From: UBA4738 sp002413305
GTDB taxonomy: Bacteria > Actinomycetota > UBA4738
Direction: 5' to 3'
DNA: 64,000 nt
Assembly (NCBI GenBank): GCA_036847185.1
Contig: DAIUAM010000013.1
Location: 9,231 to 73,230 of the forward strand
The notes under the pieces were generated by a model. The model was not told the DNA's origin, did no database searches, and saw only the letters and a list, made by a program, of their open reading frames with translations. A program made the translations under genes and the position numbers. Within the stretch, counting starts at the first letter, position 1; each line of letters opens with the position of its first letter. This document shows positions 9,287-18,624 of this stretch, piece after piece.

Positions 9287-10160
9287 ATGTCGTCGAAAGG
9301 GTCATCCACGCCTCCGTTGCATACAGTGCTGACCGGCCTCGTGTTCCCCGAGCAGCAACGCTGGCACGAGGGCCGTCTCTGGTTCTCCGACTGGGGCACG
9401 CAGGACGTGATCGCCGTCGACCTCGATGGCAAGAGCGAGGTCATCCTCAAGGGGCCGTCGTTTCCGATGTGCGTCGACTGGCTGCCGGACGGGCGCTTGC
9501 TGATCGTATCCGCGCGCGGCGGGCTTCTGCTGCGCCGAGAGCCCTACGGCTCGCTGGTGACGCACGCCGATCTGACCGGCGTCTCGAAACTCCCACCGGG
9601 GAACGAGCTGGTGGTGGATGGGTCGCGGCAACGCCTACGTCAACGGCGCGGGCTTCGACCTGATGGCCGGTGGGGAATTCGCCCCCGGGACCATCGCCCT
9701 GGTCACCCCCGATGGCTCCGCCCGACAGGTGGCCGATGACATCGCCTTTCCCAACGGCATGCTCGTAACGCCCGACAATTCGACGCTGATCGTCGCCGAT
9801 TCCTACGCCAAGAGGCTCACGGCCTTCGACATCGAGGAGGACGGGGGCCTGTCGAACCGGCGGGTCTGGGCCGACCTCGGCGACGGCGTCCCTGACGGCA
9901 TCTGCCTCGATGCCGAAGGAGCCGTCTGGTACGCCGACGTCCCCAACGCGCGCTGCGTGCGCGTTCGCGAAGGCGGCGACGAGCTGCAGACGATTGAGCT
10001 CGACCGCGGATGCTTCGCCTGCGCGCTTGGGGGTGCGGAGCGCAGAACGCTGTTGATGATGGCGAACGAGTGGAGCGGTCCCCAGAACATGTTCAGTGGG
10101 CCGCGAATGGGCCAGGTGCTGAGCGTTGCGGCGCCGGCATCGGTCGTCCCCTGGCCGTAG
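9287..10160 (+). pseudogene. SMP-30/gluconolactonase-family gene with a single-base frameshift
   Basis: The product would be a six-bladed beta-propeller lactonase of the SMP-30/LRE family. The first part (9287 to about 9620) reads HTVLTGLVFPEQQRWHEGRLWFSDWG to NELVVDG. The rest continues in another frame from about 9618 as GRGNAYVNGAGFDL to the family C-terminus GPQNMFSGPRMGQVLSV. One extra G in the GGG at 9620-9622 explains the shift; removing it restores a full-length protein of about 290 residues. The metal-site acid E in LVFPEQQRW and NGM/DS motifs are present. A GAGGAGG ribosome-binding site (9275-9281) selects ATG 9287. It is either a real lesion or a homopolymer sequencing error. Confidence 0.75.
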
Positions 10161-10404
10161 CAGATCGATCCCACAGAGTGCTGGCTCGCGAGCGGGGGAT
10201 CCCCCGGAAGCGCCTGATGGCCACCCCGGCCCAGACGATCTCGACGACTCCGAACGGCCAGGCTCCTGACAGGAACCCGTATGCGCTCGAAAGGGCACAA
10301 GCGATGGCGAAGGCGATGACGAAGCGCGGACCTCGGTGTTCGAGGGCATACGTAACCAACATGAACGTGAGCGCGGCGATCCCGAAGATGGTCACCGGGT
10401 CCAT
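10093..10404 (-). CDS. Small hypothetical membrane protein
   Basis: A protein of 103 residues. The first ~65 hold two or three hydrophobic helices (about 5-18, 29-47 and 50-62) with the pattern MDPVTIFGIAALTFM then SAYGFLSGAWPFGVVE. The last 35 residues are polar, Arg/Pro-rich, and run antisense through the 3' end of the SMP-30 gene, so the biological stop may have been lost or the gene extended. Small membrane proteins with a similar N-terminus occur in many bacteria without a known function. Confidence is moderate because only hydrophobicity and residue pattern support it. Confidence 0.5.
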   Translation of the reverse strand: MDPVTIFGIAALTFMLVTYALEHRGPRFVIAFAIACALSSAYGFLSGAWPFGVVEIVWAGVAIRRFRGIPRSRASTLWDRSATARGRPMPAPQRSAPGPFAAH

Positions 10405-10481
10405 GTCCAGGATGATAGGGGCGGCGCGGACCTACGCGAGATTCTCGGCCGTGTGCTCCTCGTCTGGCGCATGATTGGCCC

Positions 10482-13028
10482 GTGCGGAGTGATCTTCCCT
10501 CTGGAACGGTGACCTTCCTGTTCAGCGATGTGGAGGGTTCGACGAAGCTGCTGCACGAACTGGGCGCCGAGGCGTACGCGGACGCGCTCGCGGAACATCG
10601 CCGGACCCTCCGGCGCGCGTTCACAGCGCACGGGGGTGTCGAGGTGGATACCCAGGGAGATGCGTTCTTCGTCGCCTTCGCGACGGCGACGGGCGCGGTT
10701 GGCGCGGCCGACGAAGCGGTGAACGCGCTCGGCTCCGGCCCGATCCGCGTTCGAATCGGCGTCCACACCGGGATACCACACCGGACGGACGAGGGGTACG
10801 TCGGAGAGGCCGTCCATCTGGCCGCGCGCGTCGCGGCGGCCGGGCACGGCGGCCAGGTGCTGCTCTCGAAGGCGACGCGCGAACTCGTCAGCGCCGAGCT
10901 GACCGACCTCGGCGAGCACCGCCTGAAGGACTTCATCGAGCCGGTCTGGATCTACCAGCTCGGGCACGAGCGCTTCCCGCCCCTGAAGACGCTTTCGAAC
11001 ACGAACCTGCCCCGCCCGGCAAGTTCCTTCGTCGGCCGCGAGCGCGAGCTCGCCGAGATCGTCGCACTCCTCCGGGACGGGACGCGGCTGCTCACCCTGA
11101 CGGGGCCCGGCGGCTCGGGCAAGACGCGGTTGGCGATCGAGGTTGCCGCCGAGCTGGTGTCCGAGTTCCGAAATGGCGTGTTCTGGGTCGGGGTGGCGAC
11201 GCTGAGGGACTCCGCCCTCGTGTTGGGCACGATCGCCCAGACACTCGGGGGCAAGGACGGCCTCACCGAGCACATCGGCGAGCGCGAGCTCCTGCTCCTG
11301 CTCGACAACCTCGAGCAGGTGGTCGAGGCCGCTCCCGAACTCGCCTCCTTGCTCGAGGTCTGCCCGAACCTGAAGCTGCTCGTCACGAGCCGGGAGCTCT
11401 TGCGCGTCCGAGGCGAAGTCGAGTACCCAGTACCACCGCTCGCCGAGCCGGAGGCGGTCGAACTCTTTTCCAGCCGCTCCCGGCTCAAGCCGGACGCGAC
11501 GATCGCCGAGCTCTGCCGGCGCCTCGACAGGTTGCCGCTCGCGGTCGAGCTCGCCGCTGCACGGACGAAGGCGCTCTCTCCTGCCCAGATCCTGGAGCGG
11601 CTCTCACAGCGGCTCGACCTGCTCAAGGGAGGCCGCGACACCGAAGCTCGCCACCAGACGTTGCGCGCGACGATCGAGTGGTCGCACGACCTGCTCGCGC
11701 CCGAAGAGCGAGACCTGTTCGCGCGGCTCGCCGTCTTCCGCGGCGGCTGCACGCTCGAAGCCGCCGAGGAGGTGGCGGATGCCGATGTGGACGCGCTCCA
11801 GTCGCTCGTCGAGAAGAGCCTGCTCCGGCAGAGCGAAGAGCGTTTCTGGATGCTGGAGACCATCCGCGAGTACGCGGCCGAGAGGCTCGAGGTCTCCAGC
11901 GACGGTGATGCGCTGCGCCGCCGGCACGCGGAGTGGTTCCTGGCGCTCGCCGAAGACGCGTATCCGCATCTCCGCGAAAGCCCAACGGAATGGATCAAGC
12001 GACTCGAACGCGAACACGACAACCTCCGCGCGGCTCTCGACCGGCTGGAAGCCTCCGGCGAAACCCAGCTCGCCCTGCAGCTGGCCGGAGCGCTCTACCG
12101 GTTCTGGTACCTCCGGGGCCACTTCACGGAGGGCCGGCCTCGCCTGGAGCGCCTTCTCGAGGTCGACGCGAATCGCACTGCGGCCCGCGCCAGGGCGTTG
12201 AACGGAGCGGCCGTGATGGCCATCAGCACGGGAGATCCCGCGACGGCCAGGCTGCGGAGCGAGAAGGCGCTCGCGCTGCATCGCGAGATTGGTGATGCCT
12301 GGGGCACCGCCTACTCCGTGTTCTCGCTCGGGGTGGCCGCGACCGAGGAGGCTGACTGGACGAGCGCCCGGCCTTATTTCGAGGAGAGCCTCGCACGCTT
12401 TCACGAGCTCGGCGACGAGCACTACGCGCTGGTCGCGGCCGACGGCGTCGCTTGGACATCCGGGGAGCTCGGTGACCTCGAACGCCGCCGTGCCGGACAC
12501 GAGGACGTCCTCCGCCAGGCACGCGCGCAGCGCGACTGGGCGATCGCCGCGACCGAGCTCGACCAGCTGGCTCGATTCGCCCGCGATGAAGGCCGGATCG
12601 ACGATTCCCTGACGATGCTGGCCGAATCTCTTCGCATCAAGCGCGACCTCGAGATGCCCGGCCAGATCGTCGAGAATCTCTCCCGCTTCGCCGAAACGCT
12701 CGCGGTCGCCGGACGAGCGGGGACGGCCACCCAGCTGCTCGCCGCCGCCGAGGCTCTCCGCGAGGAGATCGGCGGCAGCCATTCCTGGGTCGAAGACGTG
12801 AACCGCGAGACGCTGACGCAGCTACGTACGGCGCTCGACACCGCAACGCTCGCGCAAGCCCTCGAGCAAGGCCGGAGATTGACGGTCAACGACGCGATCG
12901 CGCTCGCCCTCTCCTCCCGTCGACAACCCTTAGCTCGCCATCACACCGGCGCGGCTGGGGATCGAATGGACTGGCCGCTCGGCGATGCAGCCGGGCCCAT
13001 CCGTGGCCGGCCGAAGAGCGCGTGTTAG
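10482..13028 (+). CDS. Class III cyclase domain fused to NB-ARC-type ATPase and TPR repeats
   Basis: An 848-residue signalling protein. Residues 1-165 form a class III nucleotide cyclase domain: LPSGTVTFLFSDVEGST carries the first metal Asp and GDAFFVAF the second. The usual transition-state Asn is His (VHLAARV), as in many members of this subfamily, so activity is uncertain. After the family linker SFVGRERELAEI (near 185) comes a P-loop ATPase (TGPGGSGKT near 207), winged-helix-like sequence, and TPR repeats from about 520 to 800. It starts at GTG 10482. It ends 4 bases into the convergent cyclase gene, so the two mRNAs overlap tail to tail. Confidence 0.8.
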   Translation: MRSDLPSGTVTFLFSDVEGSTKLLHELGAEAYADALAEHRRTLRRAFTAHGGVEVDTQGDAFFVAFATATGAVGAADEAVNALGSGPIRVRIGVHTGIPHRTDEGYVGEAVHLAARVAAAGHGGQVLLSKATRELVSAELTDLGEHRLKDFIEPVWIYQLGHERFPPLKTLSNTNLPRPASSFVGRERELAEIVALLRDGTRLLTLTGPGGSGKTRLAIEVAAELVSEFRNGVFWVGVATLRDSALVLGTIAQTLGGKDGLTEHIGERELLLLLDNLEQVVEAAPELASLLEVCPNLKLLVTSRELLRVRGEVEYPVPPLAEPEAVELFSSRSRLKPDATIAELCRRLDRLPLAVELAAARTKALSPAQILERLSQRLDLLKGGRDTEARHQTLRATIEWSHDLLAPEERDLFARLAVFRGGCTLEAAEEVADADVDALQSLVEKSLLRQSEERFWMLETIREYAAERLEVSSDGDALRRRHAEWFLALAEDAYPHLRESPTEWIKRLEREHDNLRAALDRLEASGETQLALQLAGALYRFWYLRGHFTEGRPRLERLLEVDANRTAARARALNGAAVMAISTGDPATARLRSEKALALHREIGDAWGTAYSVFSLGVAATEEADWTSARPYFEESLARFHELGDEHYALVAADGVAWTSGELGDLERRRAGHEDVLRQARAQRDWAIAATELDQLARFARDEGRIDDSLTMLAESLRIKRDLEMPGQIVENLSRFAETLAVAGRAGTATQLLAAAEALREEIGGSHSWVEDVNRETLTQLRTALDTATLAQALEQGRRLTVNDAIALALSSRRQPLARHHTGAAGDRMDWPLGDAAGPIRGRPKSAC

Positions 13029-14323
13029 ACGGGACGGCTCGTCCCCTGGTGAGCCGGCCCTGGGAACGTTTCGTCGTGGACCGGGGCGGCTTCCTTGGGA
13101 CCCATGAGCAGAAAGGTATGCATCGCTCCCTTCCCCTTGACCTCGACGATGCCGCGATCCTCGAACTCGAACCACGAGGCCAGATGCATCCGAGCGCGCT
13201 CGGTGACCTGGATGGTGCCGGGGATCCCATGAGATTCCATCCGGCTAGCGGTGTTCACGGTATCCCCCCACAAGTCATAGATGAACTTGTTCCTCCCGAT
13301 GACGCCCGCGACGACCGGGCCGATGTCGATGCCGATCCGGAGTTGGATCGCGCCCCTGGATCCGACCGCCAGCTGCATCTCTCCCGCCATCTCGGCGAGA
13401 TGCCGGGCATGGTCGAGGCGCGCACCGAGGAGCCCGGACGCGACCATGTATGCGTCGCCGATCGTCTTGATCTTCTCTAGCCCGTGATCCGCCGCCAAGC
13501 CATCGAAGATGGAGAAGACCTCGTTCAGCAGCTGCACCATGTCCTTCGGGGCCATGGTCGCCGACAGCGGCGTGAACCCCGCGATGTCGGCGAACAGGAC
13601 ACCCACCTCGGGGGAGCCGTCTGCGATGAGGGACTCGCCTGCCTTGAGCCGCTCCGCGATCGGTTGGGGCAGGACGTTCAGCAGCAACCGTTCCGACCGC
13701 TCACGTTCGGCCGCCACCATCTCGGCCGCTCGGTCGCGTTCCCGGACGAAGTACTGGAGCAGGAAATAGCACGTGCCCGTCGGGCCGAGGACGTTGAGGG
13801 CAGAGAACGAGATGCGGATCCAGTGCGGGATCTCAAGGGTCTTGTTCGACAGGAACGGATCGAGGGCGGCGGACAGGACGATGACCGCGAGGAAGGCTGC
13901 GAACCACCGCGCGGCCTCCTTGCGTCCAGAGAAGAGCAGCGCACCGAGCGGCGCGGTGAACGACCACAGCACGACTCCGCTCGATGCCACGAACCCCCCC
14001 AGGCTCAGCTGCAGGGCGAACGGAAGGATCAGGCTCAGCGCGAGTTCGCATGCGCGGAAGAACCGGTACCGCTTGGTTCTGGCGAACACAACCAGGTTGG
14101 CGATGGAGACGAGCTGGTAGGCGAGCGGGATCGCAGCGGACAGATACAGGCCGAGCGACGAATACGTGGCGACCCAGACGACGGACAGGGCCGTGATGAA
14201 GGCCGCCGCGAGAACCAGCGTCTCCTTGCGAAGAGCCTCGTCCCGGGAGTCGGTCGGTAGCACCCCGATCCTCGCCAGGCGCTCAACCCGGCTCCGCCAG
14301 CCTGCCGACGCCGGTGGATGCAT
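13025..14323 (-). CDS. Membrane-anchored class III adenylate cyclase
   Basis: A 432-residue protein that should make cAMP. Its N-terminal half has about six membrane helices (roughly 38-180), then a short signalling helix (AERERSERLLLNVLPQPIAERL) leading into a cyclase catalytic domain at about 235-410. The catalytic set is complete: metal Asp in VLFADIAGF, Lys and Asp in KIKTIGDAYM, and the DLWGDTVNTASR segment with adenine-selecting Asp, transition-state Asn and Arg. It therefore looks like an active homodimeric adenylate cyclase. ATG 14323 is preferred over a TTG 12 codons upstream. It converges on the preceding cyclase gene. Confidence 0.85.
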   Translation of the reverse strand: MHPPASAGWRSRVERLARIGVLPTDSRDEALRKETLVLAAAFITALSVVWVATYSSLGLYLSAAIPLAYQLVSIANLVVFARTKRYRFFRACELALSLILPFALQLSLGGFVASSGVVLWSFTAPLGALLFSGRKEAARWFAAFLAVIVLSAALDPFLSNKTLEIPHWIRISFSALNVLGPTGTCYFLLQYFVRERDRAAEMVAAERERSERLLLNVLPQPIAERLKAGESLIADGSPEVGVLFADIAGFTPLSATMAPKDMVQLLNEVFSIFDGLAADHGLEKIKTIGDAYMVASGLLGARLDHARHLAEMAGEMQLAVGSRGAIQLRIGIDIGPVVAGVIGRNKFIYDLWGDTVNTASRMESHGIPGTIQVTERARMHLASWFEFEDRGIVEVKGKGAMHTFLLMGPKEAAPVHDETFPGPAHQGTSRPV

Positions 14324-14369
14324 GCGCGCTAGTGAACCTCGCCTGGCCCGCAGGCGCAATGGCCCGCGG

Positions 14370-14375
14370 TAGCAT
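14370..14375 (+). promoter_or_regulatory. -10 hexamer of a probable leaderless promoter
   Basis: TAGCAT lies only 6 bases before the GTG at 14382, with no ribosome-binding site between. This is the spacing of a leaderless transcript. It lies upstream of, and divergent from, the membrane cyclase gene. Confidence 0.4.
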
Positions 14376-14381
14376 CGGTGC

Positions 14382-14993
14382 GTGGGACGAGCGGATCATT
14401 GGGACCAGGTCTACGCTACTCGCGCGCCCGATCAGGTCAGCTGGTTCGAGGCTGACCCAGCGACCTCCATGGCCTTCGTCAGGCGGGCGATCGAGGGCGG
14501 CGCCCGAAGCGTGATCGATTTCGGCGGCGGTGCATCGCGGCTCGTCGACCGCCTCCTCGACGAGCAGCTCGAACGGGTCGCCGTGTTGGATGTCTCGAGC
14601 AGAGCTCTGGCCGCGGCATCGGAACGGCTCGGAGCCCGCGCAGGCGCTGTCCATTGGATCCTCGGCGATGCGACGGAGCTCGAGGACGTCGGGTCGTTCG
14701 AGGTGTGGCACGACCGCGCGGTCTTCCACTTCCTGGTGGCCGAGGACGACCGGGGGCGCTACCTGAAGTTGATGGAGCGCACGGTCCCAACTGGCGGCTT
14801 CGTGATCGTTGCCACCTTCGGACTTGACGGGCCCGAGCGGTGCAGCGGTCTTGACGTCCGCAGGTACGATCCTGCGCTTCTCTCAGGGGAGCTCGGTGGC
14901 GCCTTCGAGATCCTGGAGGATCTGGCTCGGACGCATCTCACACCTCGGGGAATCGAACAGCGCTTCACCTACGCCATGTTTCGCCGCGTCTGA
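14382..14993 (+). CDS. Class I SAM-dependent methyltransferase
   Basis: A 203-residue protein with a Rossmann-type methyltransferase core. Motif I is VIDFGGGASRLVDRLL (about 44-59), followed by the acidic loop VAVLDVSS (motif II) and motif III WILGDATEL. It begins with the pattern HWDQVYATRAPDQVSWFEADPATS. This is characteristic of a common subfamily annotated only as class I methyltransferase; some relatives act on small molecules such as thiols or metalloids. The substrate cannot be read here. The C-terminal half (GLDGPERCSGLDVRRYDP) resembles the same subfamily. Confidence 0.8.
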   Translation: MGRADHWDQVYATRAPDQVSWFEADPATSMAFVRRAIEGGARSVIDFGGGASRLVDRLLDEQLERVAVLDVSSRALAAASERLGARAGAVHWILGDATELEDVGSFEVWHDRAVFHFLVAEDDRGRYLKLMERTVPTGGFVIVATFGLDGPERCSGLDVRRYDPALLSGELGGAFEILEDLARTHLTPRGIEQRFTYAMFRRV

Positions 14994-15083
14994 CAGCTTC
15001 CAATCGCAAACGCCATCGCAACCCGAACAGCGGAGGGCACACCTCCGCATAGGATCAGAGGCCGAGTCTGAGGCGAACGGGGG

Positions 15084-17747
15084 GTGAGCAGGTTCGAAGG
15101 TCTCGAGGTTGATCTCCTGGGCGGGTTCGCCGTGCGCGTGGACGGCCGCGTGGTGCCGGCAACGGCGTTCGCCCGGCGCCGGGCCCGGACCCTGCTGAAG
15201 CTGCTCGCCCTGCAGCCCGGCCACCGGCTGCACCGCGACCAGGTCCTGGACCTCTTGTGGCCTGACCTGGACCTAGGGGCGGCCACGGCGCAGCTCTACA
15301 AGACGGTGCACCAGGTCCGGCTGGCCCTGACTTCCCAGGAGGCAGAGGCCCCCTCTGGGGCCGAGATGCTCCGTCTGGAGGACGAGGTTCTCGGGCTGTC
15401 CTCGGCCCGGGGCCTCACGGTCGATGTGGACGTGTTCGAGTCGCTGGCCCGGGAGGCTCTGGCTGTGGAACCTCCGGATCCCGGGGACGTGCGACGGGCA
15501 CTGGCGCACTACGGGGGCGACCTCCTCCCCACCGACCTGTACGAGGAGTGGACGCAGCGGCGTCGCGATGCCCTGCGGGAGACGTTCCTGGACCTCCTGC
15601 GGTATCTGGGCGATGCGCATCTCGGTGCGGGGCGAAGCGCCGAAGCGGCCGATGCCTACCGCCAGATCCTGAAGGCGGATCCCAGTCGAGAAGATGCCCA
15701 CCGCGGCCTCATGCGCGTGTTCGCGGCCGAAGGGAGCGTCGGCCGCCTCGCCCGGCAGCTCGAACGGTGTCGTGGGTCACTGGCCCAGGAGCTCGGAGTG
15801 GGCCCCTCGCCGGAGACGCTCGCGCTGTACGAAACGCTCCGGGCGGCGGTGGAAGAAGGCCCGCCTCCAGGGGCGGGGGACGGGCCGTTCGCGCTGGACC
15901 TCCCGGGTCACCTCCCCCGCCTGGCCGGGCGTTCGGCCGATATCGAGGCCGGAAAGGAGCTCCTGGGCGCGCTCGCCGCAGGACGAGGGTCCGTGTTGGT
16001 GATCCAGGGAGCGCCTGGGATCGGGAAGACCCGCCTCGCCCAAGAGGTAGCCGCCCTGGCCCGCCTGCGCGGTTACCAGGTGTGGGTCGGGGCGGCCCAC
16101 GAGCACGAGCCTCGCGGAGCGTACGGCCCCGTGGTGGAGGCGCTGCGGAGTGCCATGCGGGGAGATCGCTCGATGGCCGAGCTGATCCCCGCCGAGCTCG
16201 CAGCGCTCATTCCCGAGCTGCCGGCTCCGGGGCCGGCCGTCCTGGCGACCGACCGCGGGGCGGCCAAGATGGAGCTGTTCGCTGGAGTGTTCCGGTTCGT
16301 GGCCGCCCGGGCGGCCACGGCCCCGGTGGTGGTGGTGCTGGAAGACCTGCACGCTGCCGGAGAGGAGTCCGTTGCTCTCCTCCACTACCTGGCTCGGCAG
16401 GTGCCCACCGTTCGGCTGATGATCGTGGCGACGCTCCGGGACGGGGAACCGGATGCCCCAACCGGTCTGACAGCCGTGCTGAACTCCTTGGAGCACGAGG
16501 GCGTCGTCCGCACTATATCCCTGTCTCCTCTCACGCCGGACGAGATCTCCGATGTCGCGGCTCAGGCCCTTGGTGGAGGCGAGATCCATCCCCAGGTTGT
16601 TGGAGAGATCCACCGGACCTGCGAGGGAAACCCCCTGTTCGGAGCAGAGCTGGCGCGCCACATGGCCTCGGCCGCTCGGCTCGTGCGCATGGAGGGGGTC
16701 TGGCAGTTCCGGGAGCCCGTCAGCGAGCCGGTGCCGGTGCCCGCCTCGATCCGCGCGCTGGTCGATGCGCGCGCGGATGCCCTATCCCCCGACGGGCTTC
16801 GTCTGCTCCACTCGGCCGCTGTCATCGGCCGGGATGTCCCGCTGTCCTGGCTAGGGGCGACCTTCCAGCCCGGCAACGACCAGAGCGAAAGCCGGTTGCT
16901 CGATGCCCTGGACGAGGTCGTGGCGCGTCGGCTTCTGGAGGAAACTGGTCGGGGCTACCGGTTCCCGCACGGCCTCATCCGGCTGGCTATCGAACAGGGT
17001 CTGTCGCCCGCCAGGCGACGAGCGCTGCACGGCCAGGTGGCGGAGCGGCTGGAGGAGCTGTTCCGGGGCCGGTCCGATGCTCCGGTGGAGGCCTTGGCCC
17101 GCCACTTCGCAGAGGCCGGCCGGGCCATCCCGGCGGCCCGCTATCTGCTCGAGGCGGGAGACGCCTCCGGGGCCGTGTACGCGCACGAGCAGGCGCTTCA
17201 GCGGTACGAGGAGGCCATCGCCCTCCTCGAGGGCGCCGAGCCCGCCCCAGAAGAGGCGGGGAAGCTCCGGTCCATGGCCTGGGAGCGCACCGGGGACGTC
17301 CACCGGCTGGTTGGGCACGTGAGTCGGAGCCAGGCCGCCTACCTGGCCGCGCTGGAAGGGCGGAGCAGTTCCGATCGCCTGGAGATCCACCGAAAGGTCG
17401 CCCTGGCCTCGATCCTCGCCGTGGATATGGCAACGGCATCGGAGCATCTGCAGGCCGCTCGGGATCTCCTCGACGCGGATCCCGTGGCAGAGGCACGCTG
17501 GCTGATCGCCCAGGCCCTGTACGAATGGCATTTGAACCACCTCGAGGAGGCGGCCGCCACGGGCAAGCGCGCATTGGACCTGGCCGAGGCGGCGGGCGCG
17601 GCCACCGAAGCATCTCAGGCCTGCGAGATCCTGGCGTTGGCGAACTTCCCCCTGGGAAACTGGGAGGAAGGGCTCCGGTATGAGCTCAGAAGGTCCTCGG
17701 GGGACTGGTCGCCCGAGATCGCAGTCGCTGTCGACGCCCACCTTTGA
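15084..17747 (+). CDS. BTAD/SARP-like transcriptional regulator with AAA ATPase, part before an in-frame TGA
   Basis: An 887-residue open frame. Residues 1-95 are an OmpR-type winged helix (VDLLGGFAVRVDGRVVP, LWPDLDLGAATAQLYKTVHQVR). Residues ~100-245 are the bacterial transcriptional activation domain with its LAHYGGDLLPTDLYEEW signature. Residues ~270-600 are an AAA/NACHT-like ATPase with P-loop GAPGIGKT near 312. TPR-like repeats follow from ~660. TGA at 17745-17747 stops translation in the middle of a repeat (VDAHL-stop). The same frame continues with matching TPR sequence, so this is the front part of one ~1138-residue gene. The start is GTG 15084. Confidence 0.8.
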   Translation: MSRFEGLEVDLLGGFAVRVDGRVVPATAFARRRARTLLKLLALQPGHRLHRDQVLDLLWPDLDLGAATAQLYKTVHQVRLALTSQEAEAPSGAEMLRLEDEVLGLSSARGLTVDVDVFESLAREALAVEPPDPGDVRRALAHYGGDLLPTDLYEEWTQRRRDALRETFLDLLRYLGDAHLGAGRSAEAADAYRQILKADPSREDAHRGLMRVFAAEGSVGRLARQLERCRGSLAQELGVGPSPETLALYETLRAAVEEGPPPGAGDGPFALDLPGHLPRLAGRSADIEAGKELLGALAAGRGSVLVIQGAPGIGKTRLAQEVAALARLRGYQVWVGAAHEHEPRGAYGPVVEALRSAMRGDRSMAELIPAELAALIPELPAPGPAVLATDRGAAKMELFAGVFRFVAARAATAPVVVVLEDLHAAGEESVALLHYLARQVPTVRLMIVATLRDGEPDAPTGLTAVLNSLEHEGVVRTISLSPLTPDEISDVAAQALGGGEIHPQVVGEIHRTCEGNPLFGAELARHMASAARLVRMEGVWQFREPVSEPVPVPASIRALVDARADALSPDGLRLLHSAAVIGRDVPLSWLGATFQPGNDQSESRLLDALDEVVARRLLEETGRGYRFPHGLIRLAIEQGLSPARRRALHGQVAERLEELFRGRSDAPVEALARHFAEAGRAIPAARYLLEAGDASGAVYAHEQALQRYEEAIALLEGAEPAPEEAGKLRSMAWERTGDVHRLVGHVSRSQAAYLAALEGRSSSDRLEIHRKVALASILAVDMATASEHLQAARDLLDADPVAEARWLIAQALYEWHLNHLEEAAATGKRALDLAEAAGAATEASQACEILALANFPLGNWEEGLRYELRRSSGDWSPEIAVAVDAHL

Positions 17748-17771
17748 CTGTTCAAGTCCAGGATCCACGGG

Positions 17772-18500
17772 ATGGATCCCTATGAGCAGGCGGAGGCGTT
17801 CATCGACGCCGTCGCCGATCGTTCCCGGGTGGTGGGCAACCTGCGATGCCTGGCCGTGTGCCACTACGCGCACGGTGCGATGGCCGCCGCGCGTGGGGAC
17901 GCGGAGGCGGCGGCCCACAGCTTGGACGCGGCCGTGGAACTCAACGAACGGATCGGATCGCCGGCCGGCCTCGCGTACGCTTTGGCCACCAGGGCAGAGC
18001 TGCGCTCCGCCGCAGGCGACCTGGATGGCGGGTGGGAGGACGTTCTGCGAGGGCTGGAGGCCTCCGGGCAGGCGTCGATCCGCGACCACTGCTTGATGAG
18101 CAACCAGGCTGCGGGGATCCGGAACCGCGTCCCGGCCGGTGACCTCGAAAGGGCCGCCTCCCTGGTGCGGGACGCTCTGGCGGCCGACGACGAGGCCGGG
18201 CCATGCTTCATCTGCCGGCCGGAACTGTATGCAGCCGTGGCTTCCTTCCATCTGGCCACCGGCGCGCAGGGGGAGGCTACCGAGTGGATCGAGCGGGCCC
18301 TGGCCCTCGCGGAGGTGGGCGAGTTTCGGCCCGGCATGGCCGGCGCTCTCTTGGTTCGCGGACGGATCGAGGCGGCCCACGGCGAGCCAGAGAGGGCCCG
18401 CGACTCGCTGCAGCGGGCTGCTGAGATCTTCGGTGAGCTGGGTCACCAGGCCGACGTGTCCCGGGCCCGCGACGCGCTGGCGGCTCTGCCCACCCGCTGA
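17772..18500 (+). CDS. C-terminal TPR part of the interrupted BTAD regulator
   Basis: The frame of the preceding gene reopens directly after its TGA (17745-17747). From ATG 17772 it encodes 242 residues of TPR-like helices such as CHYAHGAMAAARGDAEAAAHSLDAAVELNERIG. These are exactly what follows in full-length relatives, where from memory a Cys stands at the stop position. No ribosome-binding site precedes 17772, so independent translation is doubtful; the sequence is best read as the tail of a gene broken by a nonsense codon. A 6-bp GGATCC hairpin (17761-17779) spans the putative restart. Confidence 0.6.
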   Translation: MDPYEQAEAFIDAVADRSRVVGNLRCLAVCHYAHGAMAAARGDAEAAAHSLDAAVELNERIGSPAGLAYALATRAELRSAAGDLDGGWEDVLRGLEASGQASIRDHCLMSNQAAGIRNRVPAGDLERAASLVRDALAADDEAGPCFICRPELYAAVASFHLATGAQGEATEWIERALALAEVGEFRPGMAGALLVRGRIEAAHGEPERARDSLQRAAEIFGELGHQADVSRARDALAALPTR

Positions 18501-18624
18501 ACCCATTCGATCTGGATCGAGACTCTCGAGACCCTGATCTGCCCACGGCGGAGGGAAGGTTTCGGGAAGGTCGGGGGTCCACCCTTCCCCAGGAAGACCG
18601 ACCCAGAGGAGGTGGTGGTACCAG

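Noticed and set aside
17761..17779. Bacterial SECIS element for selenocysteine insertion
   Set aside because: The stem is only 6 bp from a palindromic GGATCC repeat and the loop lacks the conserved early G; no Sec gene is visible in the window. Kept only as a question in the findings.
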